Positions 1 through 9,280 of a DNA stretch of 64,000 nucleotides are shown piece by piece. Below the pieces are notes generated by a model that was given only the letters and a program-made list of their open reading frames with translations, had not been told where the DNA came from and ran no database searches. This stretch comes from Symbiodinium natans (lineage: Eukaryota; Sar; Dinophyceae; Suessiales; Symbiodiniaceae). A program made the position numbers and the translations under genes. The DNA lies in assembly GCA_905221605.1 (NCBI GenBank), contig CAJNDS010001935.1:289501-353500 (forward strand), written 5' to 3'. Each line of letters starts with the position of its first letter. The first letter of the stretch is position 1.

Positions 1-123
1 TCCTCTGTCATGCCATTTGGTGACAAAGCCTGAGCTTTCGAGGCTGCAAGTCGGAGAACGGCGGTGGACCAAGGATTCATCTCTAAGCACTAATATGGGA
101 GCACATCCTGCTGCAAGATAGCT

Positions 124-200
124 GTTTAGGGTTTAGGGTTTAGGGTTTACAGTAGGGTTTAGGGTTCAGCAAAAAGGGTTCAGGGTTTCGGGTTTAGGGG
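124..200. repeat. Degenerate TTTAGGG array
   Basis: About eight TTTAGGG-like units on the plus strand with TTCAGGG and TTTCGGG variants and two short interruptions. It is the first internal telomere-repeat array of the window. Confidence 0.85.
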
Positions 201-1285
201 GCGGCTGAAGCCTGCTCACGTCTAGCTGGGGAGAAGCGTCGGCTTCTAGTAAGGCTCGTACCGTCTCTACAGCTCCTTGTGCCATTTTTCTGTGCATCGG
301 CGGGGGCAGAAGGGGTTGCCTTCTTAGTTGATATGACTCTCCTGGCCAAGGTTCCATTCGGCATCGCGAGGGCGAACGGCGGTGTTGTGGGACAGCTAAG
401 CAAGCTCCCAATATGATAGTGTGAGTTAGGGGTGGTTTTGTGAGAGCTTAGAGTGAGAAACCATTCTCGTTGCAAGCTCGTTTGCTTCTCCTGCAAGTCA
501 CTCCATGTACTCTGGTTGTGAGTTGGTTTTCCGTTGCCCGGCCCTTCATCTCTGCAAAGAAGTACCGTCAATGCTGGGTAGTGGAGTATCGGTGCTTGTA
601 CCATGTGAGCCGAACGACCCTGGCAACGGCGCGCACGGCTACACAGACTCAGCGGAATGCCTGTTGCCGTCTTCGCTGGTGCACAGGCATGGCAAGTGAA
701 GCGCCCCCCCAAACCAAGCTCACATCCACGTGAGAAGGGCAAACACAGCTTGAGTCCAGAAGCGATGCAGTGATCCCTCAGGCCGGCACGCCTGGTTGAA
801 GCCCGCTTCGTCCTGCGATGGCTGCGTGGGAGCATGGGGTACCAGGATCGCGGAGTTGGGTCTCTGAGCCAGATACGGAATTGGGTATTGAGAGGACCTT
901 CTTCAGCTTCATCAACCGTCTTTCAGCAGGTTTGCTTCCCAGCTGAGGTCTTATGCCATGTGTCAAATGCAAGAAGACCCAAGCCTCAGGCTAGATGAGG
1001 GTCTGACATTGAAACTGCCAATTCTGGAGAACCATCCAAAGACCGAAAAACCGCATTTATTGATGCTAGTTGTATTGCAGGGGGGCTTTCGGGGCTTGGA
1101 TCTTATCGGCGGGTTGTGAATGGAAAGCAGCGGGAGTCACTGAAGAATCACCTGCTTCCTTCGTGAATCTACTTCCGGTAGTGACTCTGTGACCTGCGCT
1201 TGCTAGGCCCCCCTGTCCTCCACAGCTGTGACGCCGGCCTTGGCATTGGAGGACGCAGCATCAGTAAGACTTTGACTCTCACCCC
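201..1285. other. Region without a supported gene
   Basis: Several overlapping open frames exist on both strands, including a 213-codon minus-strand frame at 194-835. None shows a recognisable domain or convincing splice-bounded exon, and overlapping frames are equally open, so no gene is called. Confidence 0.4.
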
Positions 1286-1406
1286 CTGGATCCCAGAGAC
1301 TCCAAAACCCCTTAATTGAGGAATATACCTTAAATCATATTAGGGTTCCTATTAAAATTTAAGGGATATTCCTTAATTCAGGGGTTTTGGAGTCTCTGGG
1401 ATCCAG
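1286..1406. mobile_element. Palindromic MITE, family B-like
   Basis: A 121-bp near-perfect palindrome. It starts CTGGATCCCAGAGACTCC and ends with the reverse complement. The core is AAAACCCCTTAATT..AATTCAGGGGTTTT, related to the elements at 22221, 39940 and 17203. No coding capacity and no clear target duplication. Confidence 0.85.
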
Positions 1407-1495
1407 GTGAAACTCCCAACAACAACCTAACAACCTCAAAGCCGCCTATCGATTGAATGAAGGGTCTTGACTCTTGGCATGCTTGGATAAGAGAG

Positions 1496-1612
1496 TAGGG
1501 TTTAGGGTTTAGGGTTTAGGGTTTAGGGTTTAGGGTTTAGGGTTTAGGGTTTAGGGTTTAGGGTTGAGGGTCTAGGGTTTAGGGTTTAGGGTTTAGGGTT
1601 CAGGGTTCAGGG
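1496..1612. repeat. TTTAGGG array
   Basis: About 16 tandem TTTAGGG units on the plus strand, ending in TTGAGGG, TCTAGGG and TTCAGGG variants. It faces the CCCTAAA array at 1842. A 14-bp perfect inverted repeat (1627-1640 and 1805-1818) lies between them, so the whole interval can fold into a hairpin. Confidence 0.97.
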
Positions 1613-1841
1613 TGCGGCGCGACCAAGTTCCGCATGCCATGGCCAGCAAAGAGCGTGTGCTCTTGTCTATCCACACCAAGCCTGTGTTCAACCTCGCCTC
1701 ACCCTAAACCCTTTTTTTTGCAGCCGGACTGAGGGCATCCCGGAACACTGCCCAGAGTCCCGTAAACTCAGCCCTACTGACTGAGACGCCGAACCCTAGC
1801 AACAATGGCATGCGGAACATATTCGAATAAGACAACTCTCA

Positions 1842-1905
1842 CCCTAAACCCTAAACCCTAAACCCTAAACCCTAAACCCTAAACCCTAAACCCTAGACCC
1901 TAAAC
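1842..1905. repeat. CCCTAAA array
   Basis: Nine CCCTAAA units. On the minus strand the array begins GTTTAGGG directly after an open exon (1906-1992), so its first unit could serve as a GT donor. Confidence 0.95.
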
Positions 1906-1992
1906 CAGTTTCGCCCGAGGGCCCGACCATGCTATAGAGGTCCGAGAGGTGGAGCCCGCAGTTTGCTGGTGCCGAGGATCTCCGTCAGGATC
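1906..1992 (-). CDS. Candidate internal exon, unknown protein
   Basis: A 29-codon open exon reading DPDGDPRHQQTAG and ending RAKL. It is preceded by an acceptor-like TGCAG|G and followed immediately by GTTTAGGG, the edge of a telomere-repeat array, which supplies a GT donor. No domain recognised. The call rests on splice motifs and frame only; the parent gene would be on the minus strand. Confidence 0.45.
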
Positions 1993-2270
1993 CTGCACCG
2001 ACCCCTCCTACAACAGCTTTGCATGTGTCTGGGCAGACTCGGTCGGCCTTTGAACATGTTTATGTATCATGTCCCTTAAAAACTTTGTAAGGAAAGCAGA
2101 AAGAAACAAAAACCAACCTTCAGCAGCTCACATAAACGCACACCAGCACAGCGAGTTCTTCGCTTGAAGACATCAAGCCCAGATCCGAACCCCTCAGCCT
2201 CAGACACAGCTCCTGGACCTTCAACCCAATAGAGCCCTCCCCCCCCCCCTCCCCAAGGAAAAAACCCTTC

Positions 2271-2373
2271 ACCCTGATCCCTAAACCCGAAACCCTAAAC
2301 CCTAAACCCTAAACCCGAAACCCTAAACCCTAAACCCTAAACCCTAAACCCTAAACCCTAAACCCTCAACCCC
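2271..2373. repeat. CCCTAAA array
   Basis: About 14 units with two CCCGAAA variants and one CCCTCAA. It lies just left of an open minus-strand stretch (2374-2503). Confidence 0.95.
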
Positions 2374-2503
2374 TCCTCGAGAACACGGCCCCCTCCAGAC
2401 CCCCAGGAGGGGGCCGCTGGTCCGATGGCTGCGGAGCCACGGAGGCCGAAGCAGCTAAAAAGCACTCCGACGTTGAGCCACACGGTGCAGCACAGGACTC
2501 CTC
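2374..2503 (-). CDS. Possible exon, unknown protein
   Basis: The whole interval between a CCCTAAA array and a TTTAGGG array is open on the minus strand (about 43 codons, Ala/Ser/Pro-rich, containing AASASVAPQPSDQRPPPGG). Boundaries are uncertain and no family is recognised. Confidence 0.3.
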
Positions 2504-2579
2504 TTAGGGTTTAGGGTTTAGGGTTTAGGGTTTAGGGTTTAGGGTTTAGGGTTTAGGGTTTAGGGTTTAGGGTTTAGGG
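2504..2579. repeat. TTTAGGG array
   Basis: Eleven nearly perfect TTTAGGG units on the plus strand. Confidence 0.97.
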
Positions 2580-2941
2580 CTATGGCCTGCCAGCTCTAAT
2601 GGCCATGGCCCTTGCCGCTCTGAAAGAGCCACATGAAGGTAAGGTTTTTATTGCTCGAATCCCCAAAAGGACACCAATTACACACGCTCACCAAGACAAG
2701 GCAACCGTAGATACACTCACCAAGGACAGTAATATAAACCCTGCTTCATATCGCAGCTCATACGAAGACGTCTGAACCAAACCAGAGATCCTGAGAAACA
2801 GGCTTGAGGATGCAGCAGGGTGAGTGTGGAAGAGTTTGACATTGCAATTTCGGTGGGCATTTTCCCCGGCCAGACGGCTAACGACGGGACGTCATAAATG
2901 CGCTGCCTTAGGCCTGCAACCAACAACCTCTCCAGCAACCT

Positions 2942-3026
2942 CCTAAACCCTAAACCCTAAACCCTAAACCCTAAACCCTAAACCCTAAACCCTAAACCCT
3001 AAACCCCAAACCCTAAACCCTAAACC
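2942..3026. repeat. CCCTAAA array
   Basis: Twelve CCCTAAA units with one CCCCAAA variant. Confidence 0.97.
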
Positions 3027-3282
3027 GGAAGTCTTGGGTTTCGTGACCATGGTGGCGAGCTTGTGGCTGAAAGGTGTAAGTTGCAGCCGGCATGTGGAAA
3101 CACAGGCATCCGCCTACAATTCTGGGGCCATCTGCTGGTTCAGGGTTTAGGGTTTTTTCCCACCCGACTAGCCATCAGCAATGCGGGGTCAATGTTACGG
3201 CAACCGGAAAAATATGCTCGGCTAATCGCCAAGACTTGTCCGAGGACACAATGGTAGGACATGTTGGGATGGTTCGGTGGAG

Positions 3283-3339
3283 GTTTAGGGTTTAGGGCTT
3301 AGGGTTTCGGGCTTAGGGTTTCGGGTTTAGGGCTTAGGG
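3283..3339. repeat. Degenerate TTTAGGG array
   Basis: About eight units alternating TTTAGGG, CTTAGGG and TTTCGGG. Confidence 0.85.
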
Positions 3340-3917
3340 ATCTGGATGTGGGGGGTTGACCTAAAGAATAATAGTCTCGTTTGGGGTCTCAACTCTTGGA
3401 ATGTAGTCCGTTTCGATCAGGAGACTAAGAAAGGCCTCAATTGAAATCAGCCGCGGGTATTTTTCAAGTAGACATTTCTTCACACCATACCAGAGATGTC
3501 CCAAGGGTGTGTGTGTGTGGCTGAATCTGGCCCAGCCTGTAGGGAAACTGAGCATTGCCGACGCTTTGGCGACAGTTCTCGTACGTGCACGTCATTTGAA
3601 GAGAGCCAGCTGCAAGCCGCATCCTCTCCCAGTGACTTCACCTGGCTGGGGTATGCAATCCTGGGTTCCCCTACTACCCCCGTCTTTACTACCCCCCCCC
3701 CCCGCCCTAACTAAGGTTATTTTAGGGTGGAACTGGGGGGGGGGTGGTATAGAGGGGAACCCATGAGTAAGGCTATCGCACCCACTACCTCACTGTTGAG
3801 ACAGCAAGGGCATAGAATATAGGCCAGCGCTGCATACCCTAAACCTCAGATACCGAAGACTTGCCTGCATGTTTGTGACTGAAAGCTCCCTATGCTTTTT
3901 AGCTAAAAACAATTCCA
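3340..3917. other. Region without a supported gene
   Basis: Short overlapping frames only. It contains poly-C (about 3691-3702) and poly-G (about 3736-3745) runs. No exon could be supported. Confidence 0.35.
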
Positions 3918-3973
3918 AAACCCTAAACCCTGAACCCTGAACCCACCCTGAACCCTAAACCCTAAACCCCAAA

Positions 3974-4082
3974 TCAAGAAGTTCGGTATGGCCTCCAGCT
4001 CTGGTAGCAGGCCTCGGCAGCGGGAGGCCTGGCTGTGCGCATCAGGGTGAGGTCCAATTCTTGCCATCCCAGGCTTCAACTC
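3974..4082 (-). CDS. Possible exon, unknown protein
   Basis: Open for its full length on the minus strand (about 36 codons, containing GPHPDAHSQASRCRGLLPEL) between telomere-repeat arrays. No splice boundary is certain and no domain is recognised. Confidence 0.35.
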
Positions 4083-4182
4083 TTAGGGTTTAGGGTTTAG
4101 GGCTTGGGGTTTAGGGTTTAGGGTTTAGCGTTTGGGGTTTAGGGTTTAGGGTTTGGGGTTTAGGATTTGGGGTTTAGGGTTA
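4083..4182. repeat. TTTAGGG array with TTTGGGG variants
   Basis: About 14 units, five of them variants such as TTTGGGG, CTTGGGG and TTTAGCG. Confidence 0.93.
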
Positions 4183-4349
4183 GAGGTGATATGGCCCAAG
4201 AGAGACGCAGAACAACGTTGCCCTGGCAGCAAGCTCCATGCTCATGGAGCTTTTTGTTCAGGAGGTGGCTGCTGCGACCAGCAAGTTACTACGGATTGCC
4301 GGAGCGGCCGGCACCATGGCTTTCCACCTGTGCCAACTATGTGCAAAGC

Positions 4350-4608
4350 CTGCACACATATACACTGCGTCGTCTACTCGCAGCTTTACTCTTTGAGTGA
4401 GGAGAGCGAAGGATTGCAGTTGCTTGCAATCGCACATGGCACAGCTCTCCTGCGATAACAAACGAGTTCAAGTCCACAGGCTTCCCATCTCCTCTGCCTC
4501 ACTGCCCAAGCCGACCAGCCTGCTTTACGAGCTGGCCGAAGAGGGCGAACATGGAAAATATCAAAAATGCCAGTTTTGGCCTTCTTGGGCCAGAACTGAC
4601 AACTAGCT
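4350..4608. repeat. Local duplication, copy A (unfilled)
   Basis: This segment is repeated at 4764-5310. Shared blocks include the GCGTCGTCTACTCGCAGC region, GAGTGAGGAGAGCGAAGG, the CCTCTGCCTCACTGCCCAA block and ACATGGAAAATATCAA. Copy A lacks the MITE and the telomere array present in copy B. Confidence 0.85.
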
Positions 4609-4876
4609 ACTCTTCTGGTCTTGCAACATATTTATACTGATGAAAGTTGCTAAACTCATTGTACAAAAGACATCAGGCACGCTAGCAGATATCGCTTCCA
4701 TTTTATCAGATATTTACTGTGCGGTGCGACCTTTGCGCTACTACTGTATACGGATGGCCGGGGCACACACACACACACACACTCTGCGCCGTCTACGCGC
4801 AGCTAACCAAAGAGAGTGAGGAGAGCGAAGGGTTGCCGTTGCTTCTCATATAAACACTCCCCAGGCACCCCCCAAT

Positions 4877-5035
4877 GCCCCTGAATTCGGGCATAGACCT
4901 TAAATTATGTAGGGATCCTGAAGATGATTCAGAGTATAGACCTCCCCTAGAAATAGGGCATAGACCTTGGATTATGTAGGGATCCTGAATATGATTTAGA
5001 GTATGGACCTTGATTTAGGATGATTTAGGGGTATT
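4877..5035. mobile_element. Diverged family A-related repeat
   Basis: Two imperfect copies of GGGCATAGACCTT..ATTATGTAGGGATCCTGAA..ATGATTTAGAGTAT, resembling the interior of the family A palindromes. It directly abuts the intact copy at 5036. Confidence 0.6.
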
Positions 5036-5150
5036 GACCCAAAGAGCCCAATATCCCTTAATTAAGCCATATACCTTAAATCATATTAAGTGGGTCCCTA
5101 TATGATTTAGGGTATATTCCTTAATTTAGGAATATTGGGCTCTTTGGGTC
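5036..5150. mobile_element. MITE family A, copy 1
   Basis: A 115-bp palindrome with terminal repeats CCCAAAGAGCCCAATAT and core CCTTAAATCATATTAAG. It has no open reading frame. It sits in copy B of the local duplication and is absent from copy A. Confidence 0.92.
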
Positions 5151-5252
5151 AAGGCAAAAGTCTTCCGATCTCCTCTGTCTCACTGCCCAAGGCAAGCAGC
5201 CTGCTCTACGAAGCTGACCGCAGCGGGCTAACATGGAAAATATCAATGATGC

Positions 5253-5287
5253 TTTAGGGTTTAGGGTTTAGGGTTTAGGGGTTTAGG
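5253..5287. repeat. Short TTTAGGG array at a filled site
   Basis: Four to five TTTAGGG units inside duplication copy B. The paralogous position in copy A (about 4570) has none. Confidence 0.9.
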
Positions 5288-5829
5288 CCTTCTTGGGCCT
5301 ATGAGCTAGGACCACTCGAATAGATGAATCAAGCCCTACTTACAGCGTGCCCTTCGTGCATGAACAACATTCTCCAGACTTCTCCGGGAGGTTTAGGGTT
5401 TAGGGTTTAGGGTTTAGGATCTTCTGCAAAACCCAAAACAGCATAAGTTCTGGCGAGTGCGCATTAGCACAGGGGGGGGGGGGGTGATTGCAAAGCCCGT
5501 GAAACTCTACGGCTTCTTCTTCATCAAGCCAGTGCGCTTCGCGAACTCTAGGAAGTAAGGGTATGGACTTCCTCAGTTGGGTTGAAGCTGCGGAACACCG
5601 CCAATTGTTTTTTGCACATATGCCGCTGCAAGACACAGCTGCATGCTATTGCAGGGGGTCGGTACTGTAAAATTTACCCGCTATCGAACGCTCGTTTCCC
5701 ACGGGACTACAATTGGACTACAAGACAGAAACATCTGAACCTGAAAGAGCGACAGCAGACGAACCCATTCGTCCTGTCATCGCTGCTGGTTGCAGAAAAA
5801 CCCTAAACCCTAAACCCTAAACCCTAAAC

Positions 5830-5938
5830 AAGGTTCTGGAGTGGAGAATGGCCAGCATGAACTCGATTTGGACGTAGTAGCACCGCAGGAGGAAGACATC
5901 ATCGATCTGCGTGTCGAAGCGATCCTCTCGAATTGGCG
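5830..5938 (-). CDS. Internal exon, unknown protein
   Basis: A 109-nt exon encoding a stretch beginning PIREDRFDTQIDDVFLLRC and continuing YYVQIEFMLAILHSRT. It has an AAAG acceptor and a donor formed by GTTTAGGG at the edge of the array at 5800-5829. The sequence is strongly protein-like but I do not recognise a family. It lies on the same strand as the exons at 7391-8025, but the phases do not join directly, so at least one exon would lie between. Confidence 0.65.
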
Positions 5939-5957
5939 CTTTCCGAAATTTTGGGGG

Positions 5958-6030
5958 TTTAGGGTTTAGGGTTTAGGGTTTAGGGTTTAGGGTTTAGCGT
6001 TTAGCGTTTAGGGTTTGGGGTTTAGGGTTT
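5958..6030. repeat. TTTAGGG array
   Basis: About ten units with TTTAGCG and TTTGGGG variants. It directly precedes the element at 6033. Confidence 0.95.
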
Positions 6031-6032
6031 AT

Positions 6033-6117
6033 ACTAGTACCCTTCTTGGGGTCCTTATTACAAAGGGATCCTACTATTTGGGGGACTATTTTTTCGGGGC
6101 CCAATCATAAACTAGTA
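6033..6117. mobile_element. Family G element with ACTAGTA duplication
   Basis: A relic reading ACCCTTCTTGGGGTCCTT..AAAGGGATCCTACTATTTGGGG. It is flanked by the 7-bp direct repeat ACTAGTA (6033-6039 and 6111-6117). Related sequences recur at 10180, 11065, 18400, 22617, 30055 and 47062. Confidence 0.65.
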
Positions 6118-6389
6118 GAGATGCTTCACGACATCCACAGAGAAGGATGGCACCAGGAATACAGTACAACCTCCACGGTGATAGCTGAGGGCACCCTCAT
6201 CCCAGCAGAAGGTCCTTGATGCCTTTCCAAGCTTCTTTTGTCGTCAGCCTCTTGAGCATTTCGTCCAAGGTGGGTTCGCCGAGGCTTCTCACAAACAAGA
6301 TAAGCACACAAGCAAGTTGTGCAGGCTAGTGATGCGAGGACCCTAAACCGTAAACCCTATATCTGAGTTTGCCGGCACCTTGACCTACT

Positions 6390-6493
6390 CGCAGTGCCCT
6401 TTGAACAAATAATGTATGTATATATATATATATATAGGGTCTCTTACAACCCAAATAAGGAGAATCTCAAACAAAACCAACCTAGAAAAAACT
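6390..6493. mobile_element. Family J element, non-genic copy
   Basis: Contains CCCTTTGAA, an AT dinucleotide run, ACAACCCAAATAAGGA and AAAACCAACCTAG. These match in order the interior of the intron of the CUB-domain gene (55401-55514), so it is probably the same introner family. Confidence 0.55.
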
Positions 6494-6657
6494 TGACAAA
6501 AGAACCAACCAACACCTGTAACAGCTTTTTCGAGAGTCCAGGCAGGGTCTCCTGTGAGATCCCGCACCCCAAAGTCTATCTCGCTGAGTCTCGGGCCTGG
6601 TGCACCACTGCACGTTTGCACAGACCCCCGGCAATGAGTAGGCCTGCGCTCTGCACG

Positions 6658-6689
6658 TTTAGGGTTTAGGGTTTAGGGTTTAGGGTTCA
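6658..6689. repeat. Short TTTAGGG array
   Basis: Four units with a terminal TTCAGG variant. Confidence 0.9.
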
Positions 6690-6851
6690 GGCTTAGTGGA
6701 GGTTTAGGATTTCGCGTGCCTCGGGGTTGTTAAGGGCTTTGCCGGGATTTCCACGAGCTTGGGGTGTTGGGGTGTTAGGGTGTAGGTTTCTTGTGGCTGT
6801 CCTCCCACACCTAGCTGAACAGCAGGTAACCTGCCTAGGGCGACTCTAAAA

Positions 6852-6953
6852 GCTGGGATGTTCGTCCTTATACGAACAGTCCTTAATTGGAATTATAATT
6901 GGGGTACTATAATCCCTGAGGGATGATAGTATAAGGGGGATCATCTCCCGACT
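6852..6953. mobile_element. MITE family H, copy 1
   Basis: Imperfect palindrome GGGATGTTCGTCCTTATACG..GGGGTACTATAATCCC..GGGGGATCATCTCCC. It resembles the element at 44218-44315. Confidence 0.65.
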
Positions 6954-7033
6954 CAACAGGGATACTGGAGGGTGAGAGCGTGTTGAGGTCTTCAGCTTCA
7001 GAAGCAATAGGGGGTGAGAAAAACATGTTCTAA

Positions 7034-7070
7034 AGGGTTTAGGGTTTAGGGTTTACGGTTTAGGGTTTAG
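7034..7070. repeat. TTTAGGG array
   Basis: Five units, one TTTACGG variant. Confidence 0.9.
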
Positions 7071-7342
7071 GTTCCCGGCCACACCAAGGGTGCAAGTATG
7101 GGCCTGAATTTCTCCCGTACGCACTGCATCGCAGCAGTTAAGGACGGCACCCAATTGAGTTTTAATGCCAACCCGCCGCCACCGCCATACACTGCCTCTC
7201 CTTCATCACATGTTGATTGCTGAGAACGCAGAAAGCAGGAAGTCTTGTCTCACCTCTGACCCGGGTGAATGGGACCTCGCTCCAGAGCAGTCCATGCTAC
7301 AGGCTCAAGGGGCTCCTGGCGGGAGGACCTTTTGAACCCGGA

Positions 7343-7388
7343 GCCCTAAACCCTAAACCCTAAACCCTAAGCCCTAAACCCTAAACCC
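7343..7388. repeat. CCCTAAA array
   Basis: Six to seven units, one CCCTAAG. It lies directly downstream (minus strand) of the exon at 7391-7503. Confidence 0.93.
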
Positions 7389-7390
7389 AC

Positions 7391-8025
7391 TTAATCTGAA
7401 GTAGCGCACATTTCCCAACAGCCTGAGACAGCTTGTAGTCCATAAAGAGCAAGTCAGGGTCCAGGTCCACGCCCGTCACTTCCTTGTACTCGTTGGCGAA
7501 GCACTTACACCTTAGGTGAAGTTAGGTGAACTTCCTGGCCGATGAGTTTAGGGTTTAGGGTTTAGGGTTTAGGGTTTAGGCTTTAGGGTTTAGGGTCGCT
7601 TCCCGTTCAAGTGTCGGTCACCTACGACGCGATTTCCACAAGATACATGATTGTTAGGGGCACAGAATGAACAGGATCTCTGCCCTCAACTCCTGGCGCA
7701 TGAGTCAGCGCACCTCTCGGGAAGTTCCAGCTTTTCTGGGCTTGAAAGAGATACTTTCGCGAGCTGGCCCTCAATACCGACACGCATTTCGCCGAAGACC
7801 GGCGTGTAGTCTAGCACCCGAAGCGTCCAAGAGACGCCTGAAACCCTACTCCCAAAGGCCATAAACCCTAAACCCCAAACCCCAAACCCTAAACCCCAAA
7901 AACCCTAAACCCAAGCTTTGGTTGCTCCAAGGTTCAGCTTCTCCTCGTGCTCTTCCATGAAATCGGGCTCCGCGCCAAGCCAGCTTCCGGCAAGGATCGT
8001 CGGAATCGGCATCCCTACCTCCCAG
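7391..8025 (-). CDS. Two adjoining exons of an unknown protein
   Basis: Exon 7911-8025 contains VGMPIPTILAGSWLGAEP and later FMEEHEEKLNLGATKAW. Exon 7391-7503 reads CFANEYKEVTGVDLDPDLLF, then MDYKLSQAVGKCALLQI. The upstream exon ends in phase 0 at TTGG|GTTTAGGG and the next starts in phase 0 after GTAAG, so they join in frame. The 407-nt intron between them begins with TTTAGGG units and has CCCTAAA units near its 3' end (coding strand), so it could form a telomere-repeat hairpin. The protein is convincing as coding sequence, but I do not recognise its family. Further exons are expected on both sides. Confidence 0.65.
7546..7595. repeat. TTTAGGG array
   Basis: Seven units. It lies inside the intron between the exons at 7391 and 7911, near that intron's 3' end. 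Confidence 0.93.
7863..7910. repeat. CCCTAAA/CCCCAAA array
   Basis: About six units, mostly CCCCAAA. On the minus strand its edge GTTTAGGG is the putative donor of the intron following exon 7911-8025. Confidence 0.9.
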
Positions 8026-8081
8026 CTGTCGCGGTGAGGCTGTAGGCTTTAGGGTTCAGGGCTTTGGGTTAAGGGTTTCGG

Positions 8082-8471
8082 GTGAGGTCTAGAACGCATA
8101 CAGACATCTGGCCATTTCGCGAAATCACTGTCACATTTGGGTCGCTGCAAGGAAATCGCTCAGGACCCCTTCTAAGAGACCCCATCAGAGCCCGAGCGGA
8201 GCTCCCTTCAAGGGGCTGGGTGAATGTAAGTGCTGACAAAGACAATACTCCCCGTAGAACCTTTATAAGAACAATGTTTTTCATATCCTCTTGGGGCTTT
8301 AGAAAAACAAAAACAAAAATAATTCCCAAGGGGGATTTAGAACAAGCAAATCTTATCAAATCATTTTTTCGACAGCTGGGGCGTGGAGCCGACGCCGACT
8401 CTCCGAAAAGCAAAACAAAGCTGCGGCTTAGGGTTTTTTGCCACCCGACTAGCCACAGCACTGCGGGGTAA
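8082..8471 (+). CDS. Hypothetical plus-strand coding region split by a family E introner
   Basis: The plus frame is open from an ATG at 8082. If 8241-8340 is removed as a GA-AG intron, the reading continues in frame (..VNVSADK then NKQILSNHFFDSWGVEP..). No known domain. The minus strand is also open, so strand and reality are uncertain; the main support is the element at 8241-8340. Confidence 0.35.
   Translation: MRSRTHTDIWPFREITVTFGSLQGNRSGPLLRDPIRARAELPSRGWVNVSADKDNTPRRTFIRTMFFISSWGFRKTKTKIIPKGDLEQANLIKSFFRQLGRGADADSPKSKTKLRLRVFCHPTSHSTAG
8241..8340 (+). mobile_element. Family E element, second copy (putative GA-AG intron)
   Basis: Shares TACTCCCC, AGAACCTT, ATATCCTCTTGGG, AAAAATAAT and TTCCCAAGGGGGAT in order with SulP intron 3 (52458-52556). 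Its length, 100 bp, is almost identical. On the plus strand it starts GACAA and ends TTTAG, so it could splice as a GA-AG intron, in the opposite orientation to the SulP copy. Flanks GACAA/AACAA suggest a diverged target duplication. Confidence 0.7.
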
Positions 8472-9079
8472 GGCTGAACCGGCTCTCTCCAGATGCAAGG
8501 GTTCAGGGTTCAGGGTTACTTAGGTTGAGACATATAGTCGAGGCATGTCAGTCCTACCCGCCTGGGCGCCGCCCCAATCCTCAGTCTGCCGCAAGCTAAA
8601 GACAAAAAAAGGCACTCCACGCCGGCTTTCTTTCAGAGTCTGCACACGGAAACACGGCTGTCAGTCAGATTGCGCGTGGCCTGGCTTGTTCCCACAAACT
8701 CTGGCCAAAGTGTGGTCAAATCTCGAGGCCTTTCCATCAACATATGACCCAAGCGTTCCGAAACCTTTCTGTTCCAAGCGAAAACGTCTTCTGTGCCCGA
8801 AGTTGGCAGCAAACTCATCATTTTAGGGTTGAGGGTTTAGGGTTGACGGCCCCATCCTCCCCAGCAGGCTGCTTGCAGGCATGCTCATGTTCACATGCTG
8901 CAGAGGGTCGATAAGGCCACACTCCATGATGCCGTTCGTATCTCTCCAATAGATCGCATTGTCAATCTGCGCATTGGGGTGTGCCAGCGTGTAGTACTCC
9001 GGGATCATCTGCCTAGGCCAGGAGTTTCGACCCTGACCCGCACATGTGGCCAGCACGTCCCACAGCAGGAGCTAAGGGC
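8472..9079. other. Region without a supported gene
   Basis: Overlapping 60-90 codon frames on both strands and a short TTTAGGG remnant (8823-8846). No boundary or domain supports any of them. Confidence 0.35.
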
Positions 9080-9198
9080 TACTTGGAGGTCCATGGACAG
9101 TCAGAAGTAGGGTTATAGGTATGGTAACATTACTTCTAGAACCCGTATTTAGCGTACTTATAACCCTACTCATAACGACCCAAATCAACCTGCAAGTA
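9080..9198. mobile_element. MITE family C, copy 1
   Basis: Starts ACTTGGAGGTCCATGG and ends CAACCTGCAAGT, with interior AGTAGGGTTATA..TACTTATAACCCTACT. It is a diverged copy of the 110-120 bp palindrome also at 11681, 19728, 33908 and 45678. Confidence 0.75.
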
Positions 9199-9245
9199 CA
9201 AACAAGCTGTCAGCTGGTCTGGCATGAGTCTCTTTCACCTAAAAG

Positions 9246-9280
9246 GTTTAGGGTTTAGGGTTTAGGGCTTAGGGGGTAGG
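9246..9280. repeat. Short TTTAGGG array
   Basis: Four units with CTTAGGG. Confidence 0.88.

Larger units (their letters stand above)
4764..5310. repeat. Local duplication, copy B (with two insertions)
   Basis: Same blocks as 4350-4608, but about 300 bp of MITE-related sequence (about 4850-5160) interrupts it, and a TTTAGGG array (5253-5287) sits between ACATGGAAAATATCAATGATGC and GGCCTTCTTGGGCC. Copy A is therefore an approximate empty site for both insertions. Confidence 0.85.
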
